From CAZSVE01 sp964610175 (GTDB lineage Bacteria; Pseudomonadota; Gammaproteobacteria; HK1), in the NCBI GenBank assembly GCA_964610175.1, contig CAZSVE010000001.1, forward strand, positions 1-64,000: a DNA stretch of 64,000 nucleotides. Reading direction: 5' to 3'. Under the pieces are notes generated by a model. It made no database searches. It was not told the DNA's origin and saw only the letters and a list, made by a program, of their open reading frames with translations. Shown in pieces: positions 45,901 through 55,033 of this stretch; positions within the stretch are counted from its first letter, which is position 1; the number at the start of each line of letters is the position of its first letter. The position numbers and the translations under genes are program-made.

Positions 45901-48900
45901 CCCGGATCTTTGATACGCCGTAGTGTCGTTTTACTGCCTTTATGGCCCTGGCAACGGCCGTCGGGTCCGTTACATCACATCGGACATAGGTAGCCTTCAG
46001 ACCTTGTACCGAGAATTTCGTCAGGGTTTCCCCTATTTCCGGGTCGTCTTCTTTCGAGGAACCGAATAGCGCGCTTCGGGCACCGGTTTCTTTCGCCAGG
46101 GCCAATGCACACGCGGCGGTGATACCCTTCGCGCCACCGGATACCACCAGCACGTCGCCGGCCTCCAGTGGGGGCGTGGGATCGAGATCGTCGGATTCAG
46201 GGACGTGGGGCACCAGGGTCGGTCGAGTGCATGCGCCCTGGGCCGTGATGCGCAGCAGGGTAATCCCCGGTTCGAATGCGGCATCGACGAGGGGCTTTGC
46301 CACGTCGATGGCATCCTCGGCAACCTCCATAGCCACCACCGGGCAATCCGGCATATCGAGGAACACACTTTGGGCAAACCCGAAGATCGGGGCAATGGGG
46401 GCTTCGGGCGCGGCTCCGGATTTGGTTTCGGACTCGGCTCCGAACCCGGGGTCTGGACGACCGATGAACAGGAGCGATGCGGCGCCTGCGGCCAGCCACT
46501 GCCCGACACGACCGAAGAATGCCTCGACGGCATCATTCTCCGCCGCGCCGAATCGGTCCGCGGCCAATCGGTAGATGGGCGGTAGGGCGATAATGCGTGC
46601 CGCATCGGCGACAACCGGCACCGATATACCGTCATGCATCGGGTCGATGATGATTCTCGCGCCGGTCACGCCCAGGGGTTCGGCCAGTTTCATGGCGTCG
46701 ATGGTGCGGTCCTCGGCATAGATGATGGCAATCGGCCCGTGGAGGTTTGCCGTGGCGAATTCCCGATCCTCGGGTTGCCAGACAATCCGATATCCCGACA
46801 CCGGCAAGGTGGTGGGCATCGAGATGCCTTCGTCCGATGGCCCGGCAGTGACCGGTGCGGTGTCCTGGCCAGATTCCGGCGCCGGTTTGTCGCGCCTCGA
46901 TGCCGCCGCGATTTCCCCGATGGAGGCCGTCGCGAAGACCTCCGGGTCCGGGCCGGAAAAACCGGCGTGGTCCAGCATGGCGGCAACTTCCGCGATCTTG
47001 ATGGAATCCAGGTTGAGGTCGTCGGCCAGACGCGATTCCGGGGTAATCATATCGAGGTCGTAGCCGCTCTCGCGTACCACGATATCCCGTAATACACTCA
47101 AGGCGTCCTGCCCATCGTCGGTGATGGCCCGCGTAGGGGTATCGGCGCCGGATGGCGCGTGCCCGGTAGCCGATTCGGCGTGCTCGATCGCCTTTTGCAG
47201 TCCGGGCGGGATCTCCTGTTGCCGCAGCTCGCAGGGATTCGCAATGAAATGTCGTTCGCTGGCGGGAACGAAGGGACGGTAAAACCGGTCCGCGTAGTAG
47301 GCGTGCCAATCGATGACGCAGCCGTGGGCAAAGAGCGCGCCGATGGTCCGGCAACGCACCGCATCTCTATTGGGGGAGTTCTCCTCCAGGGAATAGACCG
47401 CTATCTCATCGGAGAGCGTGCGTTTTACCAGGTTCCCCAATACCTTTCCGGGACCCAATTCCAGGATCACATCGCAATACTCGGGAAAAACAGCGGAGAG
47501 TTTGCGAAACTGCACGGGGGCGACCACTTGTTCGGCCAGATAGAACCAGGGTTCGAACGCCTCGGTAACCGCCGCACCGTGCAGTCCCGACACGAAGGGA
47601 ATCGATGGGCTGCGTTCCTCGGCCCGTGTGCGCGCAAGTTCCAGCAACGCCGCCTCGGCGGCATGCATATAGTTGGAGTGAAAGGCGTTGGATACATTAA
47701 GTGGTGTCGTGGTGATATTTACCTCCTTCGCCACCCGCAAAAGCGCGTCGATGGCCTTGGGGTCACCTGCGATCACGGTCTGATCCGGCGCGTTATCGTT
47801 GGCGATTACCGCATAACCATCGATCCGGGCCAGAAGCTCTCCCGCCCGATCCGCCCCGCACTGGAGCCCTGCCATGGCGCCCGCCTCGTCCCCCGTGGCG
47901 GCGCAGGCCGCGGCCCGGACCCGCAAGACCTCGATGGCCTCGTCTTCCGACAAGATCTCCGCCGCCACCATGGCCCCGATCTCGCCGAGACTGTGTCCGG
48001 CTGCGATGCTGGCCGTTACCCCGAGTCCGCGCAGCCATTGCAGCCACTGGAGGGAGGTCATGCAAATAGCGGGTTGCGCAGTTCGTGTATCGCGCAATCT
48101 CGCCTCCCAACCGGCGATGACTTCCTCCCGGTCGGCGCGCTCCAGGGGGGGGGCGATCAGGTCGGTCAGGGGGGTTCCTTCCGAATCGGTAAAGCGCTCA
48201 TCCCAGTGCGTTGCCCGTGCCGCGGCCCAGTCGTGCCGAGGCGCCAGTGGTGCCCCCATATGGAGAAATTGAGAGCCCTGTCCCGGGAAAAGAAACCCCA
48301 CCCTGGGCGGCGCCGTGCTTTGCCGAAACAGGGAGCGTCCCGGCGCGCGGGTATTGGCGCCCGCGACTCGAATCGCTTCGATGAGGTCATGCAGATTCCC
48401 GGCAAGTTCATCGACGGTCCCTGCGATTACGGCGGCGCGCCACGGCATGGCGCCATCGCGCGCGGCGCAATCGGCGGCCAGATCCACCAGTTCCCCCTCG
48501 GCCATGCCCTTGGCGCGTGTCGCTATCTCCGATAACCTTTGCGTGACATCCGCGGGGGAGTCGCCACTGGCCACGAATAGCTCGGCCGATTGTGCCGACG
48601 CCAACAGGAGCCGGGTCGGCAAGGTGGTTATGGGTTTGGGGGGCGTTTGCGGGCTCGACAGGGCAATATGGCAGTTGATGCCACCGAACCCGGCGCTCGA
48701 CACGCCGGCGCGCATCGGGGCGCTACGATCCTCGGAAACCGCTCCGGTCGCGATGGGGTAGATCCGTGCCTGGGTGCTTTCGAAGGATTGCGCCGGCGTT
48801 TTCAGGCCAGCCATGGGGGGTAATACACGTTGATTGACGGCGATGGCGGCCTTGATGAACCCGGCGATACCGGCAGCGGCCTTGGCGTGACCGATGAGGG

Positions 48901-50071
48901 TCTTGACGGACGTGACGCCGATGGGACGCACATCCTGTTTCGTCGATGAACCCTTTTCCTCCCGCGTTGCCCGGATCAGCGCGCCAAGCTCCACCGGGTC
49001 GCCCACCGGCGTCCCGGTCCCATGGCCCTCGACGAAGTCGAGTTCCCGTGGAGAAAACGCAAGGGACTCGTAACAGCGCTGGATCGCCAGAAATTGGGTT
49101 TCGGTCCTGGGGGCGGTGATGCCGCCGTGTCCGTCCGAGGAGATTCCCCATCCGTCGATCAGCGCCCAGGGTTCGATGCCGTGGCGGGCGGCGTCTTGTT
49201 CGCGCATGAGCACGACGAAGCCACACCCCTCGCCGGCGATAAAACCGGACGAATTGCGGTCGTACACGCGCATCTCGCCCTCGGTCAGCGCACCGGCCCG
49301 GGCAAATCCCACCAGCTCGAGGGGATCGAGACTGATATCCACACCGCCCGCCAACATCAGATCGGCTCGCTGATTGGATAGGGCGTCGCAGGCGGTGGCC
49401 ACGGCCAGCAGCGATGAGGCACAGGCGCCATCCACCGTATAACCGCCACCGTGCAGATCCATGAAGTTGCAGATGCGCCCGGCGATTACATTGGACAAGG
49501 CACCTGCCAGCGTATCCTCGTTCGGCATCGGGAAAGGGGCCTTGAAGGACGCCTCGATATCGGCCAGGAGCGCCGCCTGTTCATGGGTCGACAGGGGGGT
49601 GGACAACGCGCCCGCCTCGAATCCCTCGATGATGGCCCGGCGCACATAGGGCCAGCGAAGTCGCAACAGGTTGGCGCGGGAGATCTCGCCCGTGAGTGAG
49701 TTTCCCACCACCACGCCGATGTTATCGCGACCGATGGCGTCGAGATCGATCCCCGATGCGGCAACGGCATCGATTGCCGTTTGCAGGGCAAGCCAATGGG
49801 TGGTATCCGTCGCCTCATAAGCCACTTTCGGAATGCGGTGTCGCTTCCAGTCGAATTCGAATCCATCGATCAGGGCGGCCTTTCGGGCGTAGGTCTTGTC
49901 CCGATCCGAACGGTTCATGGAACCGTAGTCCGAAAACGGCATTCGCTCCCTGGGGATCTCCCGAAATCCGCGCCGCTTGCACAGGATGGATTCCCAGTAT
50001 TCTTTGGTGTCGTTCGCGCCGGGGTAGATACAGGCGATGCCGATGATGGCGATGTTGGTCGAATGTGGCAT
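42914..50071 (-). CDS. Enediyne-type iterative polyketide synthase with C-terminal hot-dog domains
   Basis: A 2385-residue megasynthase. KS (1-440): Cys217 in DGACASS, His350 in EGHGTGTPVG, His395 in GHAKAAAG; the Lys variant is typical of PUFA/enediyne KS. AT (560-880): FLFPGQGSQ and Ser694 in GHSLGE. ACP (about 990-1060): Ser1023 in LNLDSIKI. KR (1305-1560): SGGAKGITAA and Tyr1456. DH (1570-1830): His1588 in an HxxxGxxxxP motif and Asp1758 in DALLQ. Residues about 1930-2040 sit where PksE enzymes carry a PPTase; only LHECLTRAA resembles it. Two hot-dog domains follow (FFRWLGDVREHAM near 2100; FVGNIYFSHYALWLDRA near 2280). KS-AT-ACP-KR-DH is the PksE order. Last gene of an UnbV-UnbU-DUF1702 operon. 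Product unknown. Confidence 0.88.
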   Translation of the reverse strand: MPHSTNIAIIGIACIYPGANDTKEYWESILCKRRGFREIPRERMPFSDYGSMNRSDRDKTYARKAALIDGFEFDWKRHRIPKVAYEATDTTHWLALQTAIDAVAASGIDLDAIGRDNIGVVVGNSLTGEISRANLLRLRWPYVRRAIIEGFEAGALSTPLSTHEQAALLADIEASFKAPFPMPNEDTLAGALSNVIAGRICNFMDLHGGGYTVDGACASSLLAVATACDALSNQRADLMLAGGVDISLDPLELVGFARAGALTEGEMRVYDRNSSGFIAGEGCGFVVLMREQDAARHGIEPWALIDGWGISSDGHGGITAPRTETQFLAIQRCYESLAFSPRELDFVEGHGTGTPVGDPVELGALIRATREEKGSSTKQDVRPIGVTSVKTLIGHAKAAAGIAGFIKAAIAVNQRVLPPMAGLKTPAQSFESTQARIYPIATGAVSEDRSAPMRAGVSSAGFGGINCHIALSSPQTPPKPITTLPTRLLLASAQSAELFVASGDSPADVTQRLSEIATRAKGMAEGELVDLAADCAARDGAMPWRAAVIAGTVDELAGNLHDLIEAIRVAGANTRAPGRSLFRQSTAPPRVGFLFPGQGSQFLHMGAPLAPRHDWAAARATHWDERFTDSEGTPLTDLIAPPLERADREEVIAGWEARLRDTRTAQPAICMTSLQWLQWLRGLGVTASIAAGHSLGEIGAMVAAEILSEDEAIEVLRVRAAACAATGDEAGAMAGLQCGADRAGELLARIDGYAVIANDNAPDQTVIAGDPKAIDALLRVAKEVNITTTPLNVSNAFHSNYMHAAEAALLELARTRAEERSPSIPFVSGLHGAAVTEAFEPWFYLAEQVVAPVQFRKLSAVFPEYCDVILELGPGKVLGNLVKRTLSDEIAVYSLEENSPNRDAVRCRTIGALFAHGCVIDWHAYYADRFYRPFVPASERHFIANPCELRQQEIPPGLQKAIEHAESATGHAPSGADTPTRAITDDGQDALSVLRDIVVRESGYDLDMITPESRLADDLNLDSIKIAEVAAMLDHAGFSGPDPEVFATASIGEIAAASRRDKPAPESGQDTAPVTAGPSDEGISMPTTLPVSGYRIVWQPEDREFATANLHGPIAIIYAEDRTIDAMKLAEPLGVTGARIIIDPMHDGISVPVVADAARIIALPPIYRLAADRFGAAENDAVEAFFGRVGQWLAAGAASLLFIGRPDPGFGAESETKSGAAPEAPIAPIFGFAQSVFLDMPDCPVVAMEVAEDAIDVAKPLVDAAFEPGITLLRITAQGACTRPTLVPHVPESDDLDPTPPLEAGDVLVVSGGAKGITAACALALAKETGARSALFGSSKEDDPEIGETLTKFSVQGLKATYVRCDVTDPTAVARAIKAVKRHYGVSKIRGLVHGAGVNRPAPVQQIDGAKLRREYAVKTIGFSNLLSALDLDGLRLCVGFGSVIGTVGMRNNAGYALANETLSGQLSALGRAYPNIRVVCPAYSVWADIGMGAKFGVASALEKLRVASVPVDAGIDWLVRCCRARVLPSPLIIAAPMHGLATWRLARHVPETVPMRFVEDLVAFEPESLLVAQPVLTTDRDPWLPDHDFRGSLLLPLVFALRAMAEASIALAGAGRTGVGRVTGIRGIDIQRPIIAVPNGKTPIEVDTRYTGAPGIYDARVGSPGSAWSEPAFAATLTLADTPPPGEETDPGWSGSVPSPELGSCLYDAILFQGPLFQRILSVDSLDLSDPIHRRGTFTVRREAAHAASIPDTYFLDALLQSLQILVPKDLCLPVGIDDIIVFAPAFESGLTTVSAEIVEKTENGYVSRIVALDSETGRMAAILDGYKTTIVDRFGNRPDADAFFDPIALDRESIAPLAEACKEIGIHDLALGATDDGDQGARHTAAANRIDARIGIAPSAIGGDDSGKQPILQPGDTPRTSVSHDSGRSLTIAGSGIATCALRKVARRPTAWIEILPETYHGLWRTLTEWFHHPEYAGAATLALHECLTRAAIEDADVRIMDVTATRDNVIPDDVIPLEITDGRIGGSALISIREFVLTGAMAVAVFSGNETGADDAAAPRRATDNALAPSHPIHYERDEVLTFKDVLPPLRVATAPVFFRWLGDVREHAMSEIREPLAEAFGVGGKGMVTNFSEIRIFGPPVFSAGIRAWVWIERILATSPSTFELGFQWAEIDADGRPVSIAGRGRQRLTWVDIGPEGHVAVEPLPAFFSTFLAARTPTEGARPFSPPEAPGKIIAPETETSLWRRNADTNDGEMTASIITDTDNGFSNFVGNIYFSHYALWLDRACQSILQAAPLPMGCYYAVRLRIDHSAEAMPGDRIETRAKLTERRSHGCDFAVEFVNLTANGQRIATGNTTYLALTERDKGYIASEIPVSMAHRNG

Positions 50072-50203
50072 GGATTTCTGCCCAGTCAGGTTGAGGCGGG
50101 ACGGTGTTGGATGGTCACTTCCGCCAGTATCCCCGCCCCCCGCACGAGAGCGGGGATACTCGGGTAGACCAATGGGGTATAAATGGGGGTAAGGGGAGGG
50201 GTA
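50072..50203 (-). other. Gap between the small membrane protein and the PKS
   Basis: 132 nt without a gene. A GC-rich hairpin-like segment (CCCCGCCCCCCGC...GAGCGGGG) lies at 50141-50157, and could slow or end part of the transcription. Confidence 0.4.
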
Positions 50204-50581
50204 TCAGTCTTGCTTTGCAAACCGGAAATATCCGTAACCGGATATGAAAATCAGGTAGAGCACTACATTCAACCAGGCAATCATGCCCATTACGCCGGAG
50301 AAGAAACCGAATAACGTTACTATCAGGCCGAAGAGATAGCTGATGATAAAGGCAAGAAGGATAGCCTGCCTGGCATCCGAGCCCTCGGCATTTCTGGCAA
50401 GCCAGCTCAGCACGGCATAACCGAGTACTACCGAACCGAAGAGTCGGGTCATTTGGACCAATTCCGTGCCGATGGTTTCGGCGCCATAAATGGTCAACAT
50501 GATTTCGGGGATAAATATGGAGGTCAACCCGAACATAAGAGCGATCATTGCATTCAAGGTCAGTAATACACCAAGTTTCAT
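50204..50581 (-). CDS. Small four-helix membrane protein in the PKS operon
   Basis: ATG 50581 follows a TTGGAGATAC ribosome site (125 residues); upstream in-frame starts extend into the intergenic region. Four hydrophobic helices can be placed (GVLLTLNAMIALMFGL; LFGSVVLGYAVLSWLA; AILLAFIISYLFGLIV; GMIAWLNVVLYLIFIS). It resembles DUF4345/DoxX-like small membrane proteins, with a PE...YG pair after helix 1. It lies 47 nt after the DUF1702 gene in the same direction, so belongs to the operon. No counterpart exists in the canonical enediyne core; function unknown. Confidence 0.75.
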   Translation of the reverse strand: MKLGVLLTLNAMIALMFGLTSIFIPEIMLTIYGAETIGTELVQMTRLFGSVVLGYAVLSWLARNAEGSDARQAILLAFIISYLFGLIVTLFGFFSGVMGMIAWLNVVLYLIFISGYGYFRFAKQD

Positions 50582-50628
50582 GGAAGTATCTCCAAGGTTT
50601 GTCGTCGAGGTAAAAATCATCTCGTGAT

Positions 50629-51594
50629 TCACGGAGTCCCTTCGAAGTGTTGCCGAATACCCTGTCGCCAGATCTCGTAGGCGGGTGCGTTACCGCTACC
50701 ACGATCCTCGGCGGATAGTCTTTGCAATACATCATCGGTAACCCTTGCCGCCGCTACCGCCGTCTCGCCACAGAACAGTTTGCAAGCAAGTTCCGTATGG
50801 GGAGCAGGATTACCCGCCCTTTCCCTGGCCTTGGCGGCAAAGGCGGCACCTTGGGCCAACTCGGCACGATGAGGAACCACCAGCTTGTGGAGCCCCTCCA
50901 AGGTACCCTGTTTAACGCCTCCCGCGTAGGTAGCGGCCAGACCCACGCCACTCCACAGATCGCTTCGGCGTGCCGCATCGAAACCATCGACAGTCTCGGC
51001 GATCCGCGCCGGAACCGCGCATTTCACGAACCACAGGCTGCGGCCCAGGCCCTGGTCGAAGACCCTGAGAGCATAAGGGGACAGGTTCCGTGGCCGCGCC
51101 ATGGCGGTAACGTAGCGTGGCCAGTGAAAATACCCCTGATGAAACCCGTAACCGTCCACCGCCAGCCAACGCAACAGGGGATCCAAGGGACGCAGATTGG
51201 TCTCCAGACGGCGCGGGAGGCGGGCCAGCGCCCAACCGATACCCACATGGACCATATAGGCATGGGCATCGCCGGGACCGGCTAGAAACGCCGCGATGCG
51301 TCCGCCCCGCCGCCCCGGTATCAGATAGTCCAGCAACGCCAACCCCATGGCGGCGCCTTCATAGGCAAAACCGCGGCGCTCGGTTTCCATGGCCTCCAGC
51401 CGGGGTTGCAACACATCCATGGCGGGTGATTCCAGCGCGGCGTGATAGCCGTACGCGAAGGTTTCCCCGATTTGCTCTATGCGAGCCCGCGTGGCAGGTG
51501 TCCCGCCGACGAAGCCACGCCGCTCTACCGTTATTTCCCGTGGTGGAATCCCGAACAACCAGCGGCGCAATCGCGGCAGATTCCAAATAGCCAT
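50629..51594 (-). CDS. DUF1702 (UnbL-like) protein
   Basis: A 321-residue protein starting at ATG 51594 with a GTGGAGGAA ribosome site. Family features: ERRGFVGG near the start, FAYGYHAALE, ERRGFAYEGAAMGLALLD, and GVGLAATYAGG. DUF1702 proteins are soluble, of unknown activity, and form one of the conserved partners of enediyne PKS genes (UnbL). Their occurrence beside UnbU/UnbV and the PKS supports a joint role in processing or moving the polyketide. A length of about 320 is normal. Confidence 0.85.
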   Translation of the reverse strand: MAIWNLPRLRRWLFGIPPREITVERRGFVGGTPATRARIEQIGETFAYGYHAALESPAMDVLQPRLEAMETERRGFAYEGAAMGLALLDYLIPGRRGGRIAAFLAGPGDAHAYMVHVGIGWALARLPRRLETNLRPLDPLLRWLAVDGYGFHQGYFHWPRYVTAMARPRNLSPYALRVFDQGLGRSLWFVKCAVPARIAETVDGFDAARRSDLWSGVGLAATYAGGVKQGTLEGLHKLVVPHRAELAQGAAFAAKARERAGNPAPHTELACKLFCGETAVAAARVTDDVLQRLSAEDRGSGNAPAYEIWRQGIRQHFEGTP

Positions 51595-51643
51595 GTTTTC
51601 CTCCACGTATGAATTCCGGCCAGGCCGGAATTTGTCGGGGTCG

Positions 51644-52594
51644 TCAAGCCTGTGCGGGATCCGGCACGGAACGGGACGGGGCACCACCCTTCAGGTCCAC
51701 AAGATGCAGCCAAATCCCTCGCATGGCGCATACCAGTGTTAGGGATACCACCAAGCCGAATAATACGTGGAATACCTGCAGGAATCCGTAAACGATGGCG
51801 ACGGTCAGCCCGAACAGGACCTGGGTGCGCCACTTGATCGGCGTTGTGCCCGGATCCGGCAACATGTACAAGGTGAACAGGACGAAACCGACACTGGTCA
51901 TGGGCGCCAGGGGCGCCAGCATCGGGGTGCCGAAGATGAAGGAGCGCAGCAGACCCTGGGCGATGAATCCGATGAGCCAGGCCAGGATCAGCGGCAGGCG
52001 TCCGGTGGAAACGGCGTGGACCAGGATGCCGCTCAGCAGTACGACACCGGGCACGACCCAGTCCCATATCCCGGAGATGTTTTCGGTGAAATGATAGGGT
52101 GGCGCAAAACCCACCGCCGCCGGAAACAAGAACAGGGTTACGGTGATGGCAAGGTTGGAGGGATTGAAGATATGCTGGGTTTGCCCTTCCCCCACGGGCG
52201 CCCGGAAGATGGCCTTGGAGGCAATGGCCAGAACCGCGGCAAAGATGACGGGGGTCAGCCGTTCGTTGGGATAGATCAACATCGCCACGGCAACGCCCGG
52301 TATGTAGGCCGGTATCAGGAAAATGGCAAGCTTCATGAAACCACCCTGCCATGGCGGGCGGAAATCATGGGTGGTGCAGTGGACCCGCATGAGCAGCCAT
52401 TGCATGCCCATGGCGGCACCGATGGCGACCATGAATTGCAGCCAGGACTGCTCGAAACCGAGATACAGAATACCACCCACCCACCATACCGTGATAAGCA
52501 GTGCGAAATACCATAGGGCGAACAGGCGAAGATTGGGGTTGCCCTTCGGATAGAAGCGCAGCGTGGTGTTTTCTTTTACGCCGAGTGTTTTCAT
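51644..52594 (-). CDS. UnbU-like integral membrane protein
   Basis: A 316-residue polytopic membrane protein with about eight to nine helices, distantly RnfD/NqrB-like. Visible segments: LFALWYFALLITVWWVGGIL, RVHCTTHDFRPPW, HIFNPSNLAITVTLFLFP and YMLPDPGTTPIKW (the place of the flavin-Thr loop in RnfD). UnbU homologues accompany enediyne PKS genes with an unknown, possibly redox or transport, role. It starts 4 nt after the UnbV stop, so the two are tightly coupled. Confidence 0.87.
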   Translation of the reverse strand: MKTLGVKENTTLRFYPKGNPNLRLFALWYFALLITVWWVGGILYLGFEQSWLQFMVAIGAAMGMQWLLMRVHCTTHDFRPPWQGGFMKLAIFLIPAYIPGVAVAMLIYPNERLTPVIFAAVLAIASKAIFRAPVGEGQTQHIFNPSNLAITVTLFLFPAAVGFAPPYHFTENISGIWDWVVPGVVLLSGILVHAVSTGRLPLILAWLIGFIAQGLLRSFIFGTPMLAPLAPMTSVGFVLFTLYMLPDPGTTPIKWRTQVLFGLTVAIVYGFLQVFHVLFGLVVSLTLVCAMRGIWLHLVDLKGGAPSRSVPDPAQA

Positions 52595-52598
52595 GGGA

Positions 52599-54533
52599 TC
52601 AACTCCTTTTCGCGGCGGCCAGATACACGGTGTACCAGCCGGCGGTCAGATGATGGGTCTCGTGATGCACGGTTCCGTTGCGGTCGCGCCAGTCTACCCG
52701 TACCTGTAGCGGTGTATCGGGGGGGATATCCCCGAGACCGAAATGCAATTGTGGCGCGCGGCTGCCGGAGTGACCATTGCCGCCATCCACCTGGGCCACC
52801 AAATGGCGCCCATCCGGCAGATGCACCGTGGCCGCGCTCCCGATGGCAGGATAAGCGGCAATATCTTTCTTGACACTACCGGGCCACACGGTGGTATAGC
52901 CGAAGGCGTCGGCATCGACCGGAAGGCGCAGATCCAACACCAGTGAAGCGCCGCACGCAGGGCAATCGTTGCGATAAAACACCGATGGCGCCCATTGATT
53001 GGCAAAGGCAAAGTCGAGATCACCGTCGCCGTCCACATCGGCGGTGGCAATGCCGCGGCTGACCACCGGTTCTCCCAACCCCAATCTTGCCGCCAGATCG
53101 TAGTAGCGCCCGTCATCGGCGCGCACGAAAAAGGCATTGGCTTCATGGCCGCTCAGGTCGTCGCCGGGCTGAAAACGGGGCCAGAAGCGGGGATCGGCAA
53201 GTACCTCGTCGTTACTGGTGCCGAGTGCCTGAAGCTCCGGCCAGCGGTCCACATCACCTTTGATGAAGCCAGTGGTTTGTACGGCCTCCAATACGCTATC
53301 GTTGTCGAAATCCGCCAGCCGCGTACCCCAACCCCAGCCACTGCGGGCAACGCCGAGCCGCTCGCTGCCATGCACGTAGGGGGCGTGCCCTTCCTTCATG
53401 CGGTGGGTTTCGCCGGTGCTCAGCCACAGGAAATGGCTCTCCATGAGGCCGAATCGGGTGGCGATATTGCTTACGTAGATGTCCAGGTGACCATCTCCAT
53501 TCACATCGCCGAAATCGGTGCCCATGCCCTTGAAGGAGTCGCGGCCGAGTACCAGCGAGGATGGGGTTCGGAAACTCGGTTCCCCCTCCAGCAGGGCGAA
53601 TTTCGGACTACCCGGTTCGGAACGGTTGTGCAACAGTCGGTCCGGGCCGAAATCGTTGCCCAAGTAGATCTCCGGGCGCTGGTCTCCATCGAGATCGGCG
53701 GCTCCCACGGCCAGTGTCCAGGCGTGTTTTACCTGATGGGTGAATGCCCCCTCGGCGTCTTCGAAGCGCACATCCGGCAGATTCCCTCGAGTAGCCCCGC
53801 GCCATAACAACAGGTGATTCACTCCGGCGTTATAGGCCCGCGACATGGAATGATGCATGCTCTCTTCCGAGATAAAATCGGGATCGATGACGCCGGCGCC
53901 ATCCGGGAAGTAATTACCGATTATCAAGTCGATGTGGCCGTCTCCATCCACATCGGCGCGGGTAGCCGCGCTGGTAAACCAGCGCTCCTGCCTCGGATAG
54001 ACCTCTCTCGGTACGAATTGCAGAGTGTCGGTACGTTGCAGGAAGGCCACCGGGGTACGGCCCCAGTAATAGACCAGCAAATCCATTCGGCCATCTTCAT
54101 CGAGATCACCGGGCAGGCAACCCATGGGCGCCATGGAGTTATCGTCGTAAGGCAACGGATCGGTACTCAATACCAGCGGGGGGTAACGCTCACCGGTACC
54201 CGGCACCGGGGCCAGTAATACCCGGTCGATGCGCACATCCACCCAACAGATATCATTGGGCAAACCGTCCCCATCCATGTCGTCGAGGGCGACCGAGGCA
54301 CCCACCGAGGAGATCCAGCTCGAGATGTGATCGAGCCGGGGGCTTACCGTGCGCACCGTGGTACTATAATCGAAGCCCGGCGGTTCCGGCAGATTCGACG
54401 CAATAAAGCCGAAACGGGCGCTCAATGCCTCCTGTTCTTCCGACGGTAATGTCGGCAAACGGGCAAAACTGTAAGCTGCGATGACAGCCAGGATGGCCAG
54501 AATACGGCCCGCCTGTTTCTGAAATATGGTCAT
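52599..54533 (-). CDS. UnbV-like FG-GAP/ASPIC repeat protein (CRTAC1 family)
   Basis: A 644-residue secreted or membrane-tethered protein with an N-terminal hydrophobic signal (ILAILAVIAAYSFA). Multiple FG-GAP beta-propeller blades with calcium-type loops follow (DMDGDGLPNDICWVD, DLDEDGRMDLLVYY, DVDGDGHIDLIIGN, DVNGDGHLDIYVSN, DVDGDGDLDFAFAN). The ASPIC/UnbV C-terminal domain has ATVHLPDGRHLVAQVDGGNG and FGLGDIPPDTPLQVRV. It is first gene of the PKS operon. UnbV homologues are part of the enediyne core set; their function is unknown. An R1 copy ends 18 nt upstream of the ATG. Confidence 0.9.
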   Translation of the reverse strand: MTIFQKQAGRILAILAVIAAYSFARLPTLPSEEQEALSARFGFIASNLPEPPGFDYSTTVRTVSPRLDHISSWISSVGASVALDDMDGDGLPNDICWVDVRIDRVLLAPVPGTGERYPPLVLSTDPLPYDDNSMAPMGCLPGDLDEDGRMDLLVYYWGRTPVAFLQRTDTLQFVPREVYPRQERWFTSAATRADVDGDGHIDLIIGNYFPDGAGVIDPDFISEESMHHSMSRAYNAGVNHLLLWRGATRGNLPDVRFEDAEGAFTHQVKHAWTLAVGAADLDGDQRPEIYLGNDFGPDRLLHNRSEPGSPKFALLEGEPSFRTPSSLVLGRDSFKGMGTDFGDVNGDGHLDIYVSNIATRFGLMESHFLWLSTGETHRMKEGHAPYVHGSERLGVARSGWGWGTRLADFDNDSVLEAVQTTGFIKGDVDRWPELQALGTSNDEVLADPRFWPRFQPGDDLSGHEANAFFVRADDGRYYDLAARLGLGEPVVSRGIATADVDGDGDLDFAFANQWAPSVFYRNDCPACGASLVLDLRLPVDADAFGYTTVWPGSVKKDIAAYPAIGSAATVHLPDGRHLVAQVDGGNGHSGSRAPQLHFGLGDIPPDTPLQVRVDWRDRNGTVHHETHHLTAGWYTVYLAAAKRS

Positions 54534-54550
54534 GTCGAATCCTTATATCG

Positions 54551-54650
54551 ATTTGTTTATTTCCCGCTCGGCTTTGCAAATGAGTCGAATTTCACGAGAC
54601 GCCTGCCTTGCTTTACCAGTGCCGAATCATACTCTGGCGAAGCTTCGCCA
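54551..54650 (-). repeat. R1 repeat upstream of the PKS operon
   Basis: In gene orientation its GCGGGAAATAAACAAAT end lies 17 nt before the UnbV start, so it probably forms the operon leader. Confidence 0.85.
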
Positions 54651-54722
54651 GCCGTTTTTTCGAAGCGTATCTTCTAAAGCGTATGTTCGAAGAAGTCAAT
54701 GTAATTGGTCAGTCCTATATCT

Positions 54723-54826
54723 GGCGAGGCATCGCCTCGAGCCGATGAAGCGTGATCGAGGCTTGGTAAGCCGGAGTTGGTGCCTTGTAAAACTCGATCC
54801 AAGCCGAGCGGGAAACAAGCAAACCA
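54723..54826 (+). repeat. R1 repeat, plus orientation
   Basis: Slightly shortened copy (the ATTTGCGAAG block is lost) in the divergent gap. Confidence 0.8.
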
Positions 54827-55033
54827 ATTCGATGTTTTCAACTCATCATCTTTACGAATAGCTGTTCGTTGTTACAGTTTCCACATCCGCGCTGGCAACC
54901 CATTATAATTTCCTCCAGGCGATCCATCGGTTCGGATATCGTCGAATCGGTTGCCAATCTCGGCACCTTCCGGGCTCGTCGGTTTTTCACCCGGTTTGCG
55001 TTTTGTCATAGGACACGAGTTTGCCCATGACTT

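Noticed and set aside
42914..50071. PKS as a PUFA synthase (PfaA-like)
   Set aside because: Only one ACP, a DH after the KR, and UnbU/UnbV/DUF1702 neighbours; pfaB-D partners are missing.
42914..50071. Many plus-strand and shifted frames across the PKS
   Set aside because: They are the usual open shadows of a GC-rich gene; none shows motifs, ribosome sites or family resemblance.
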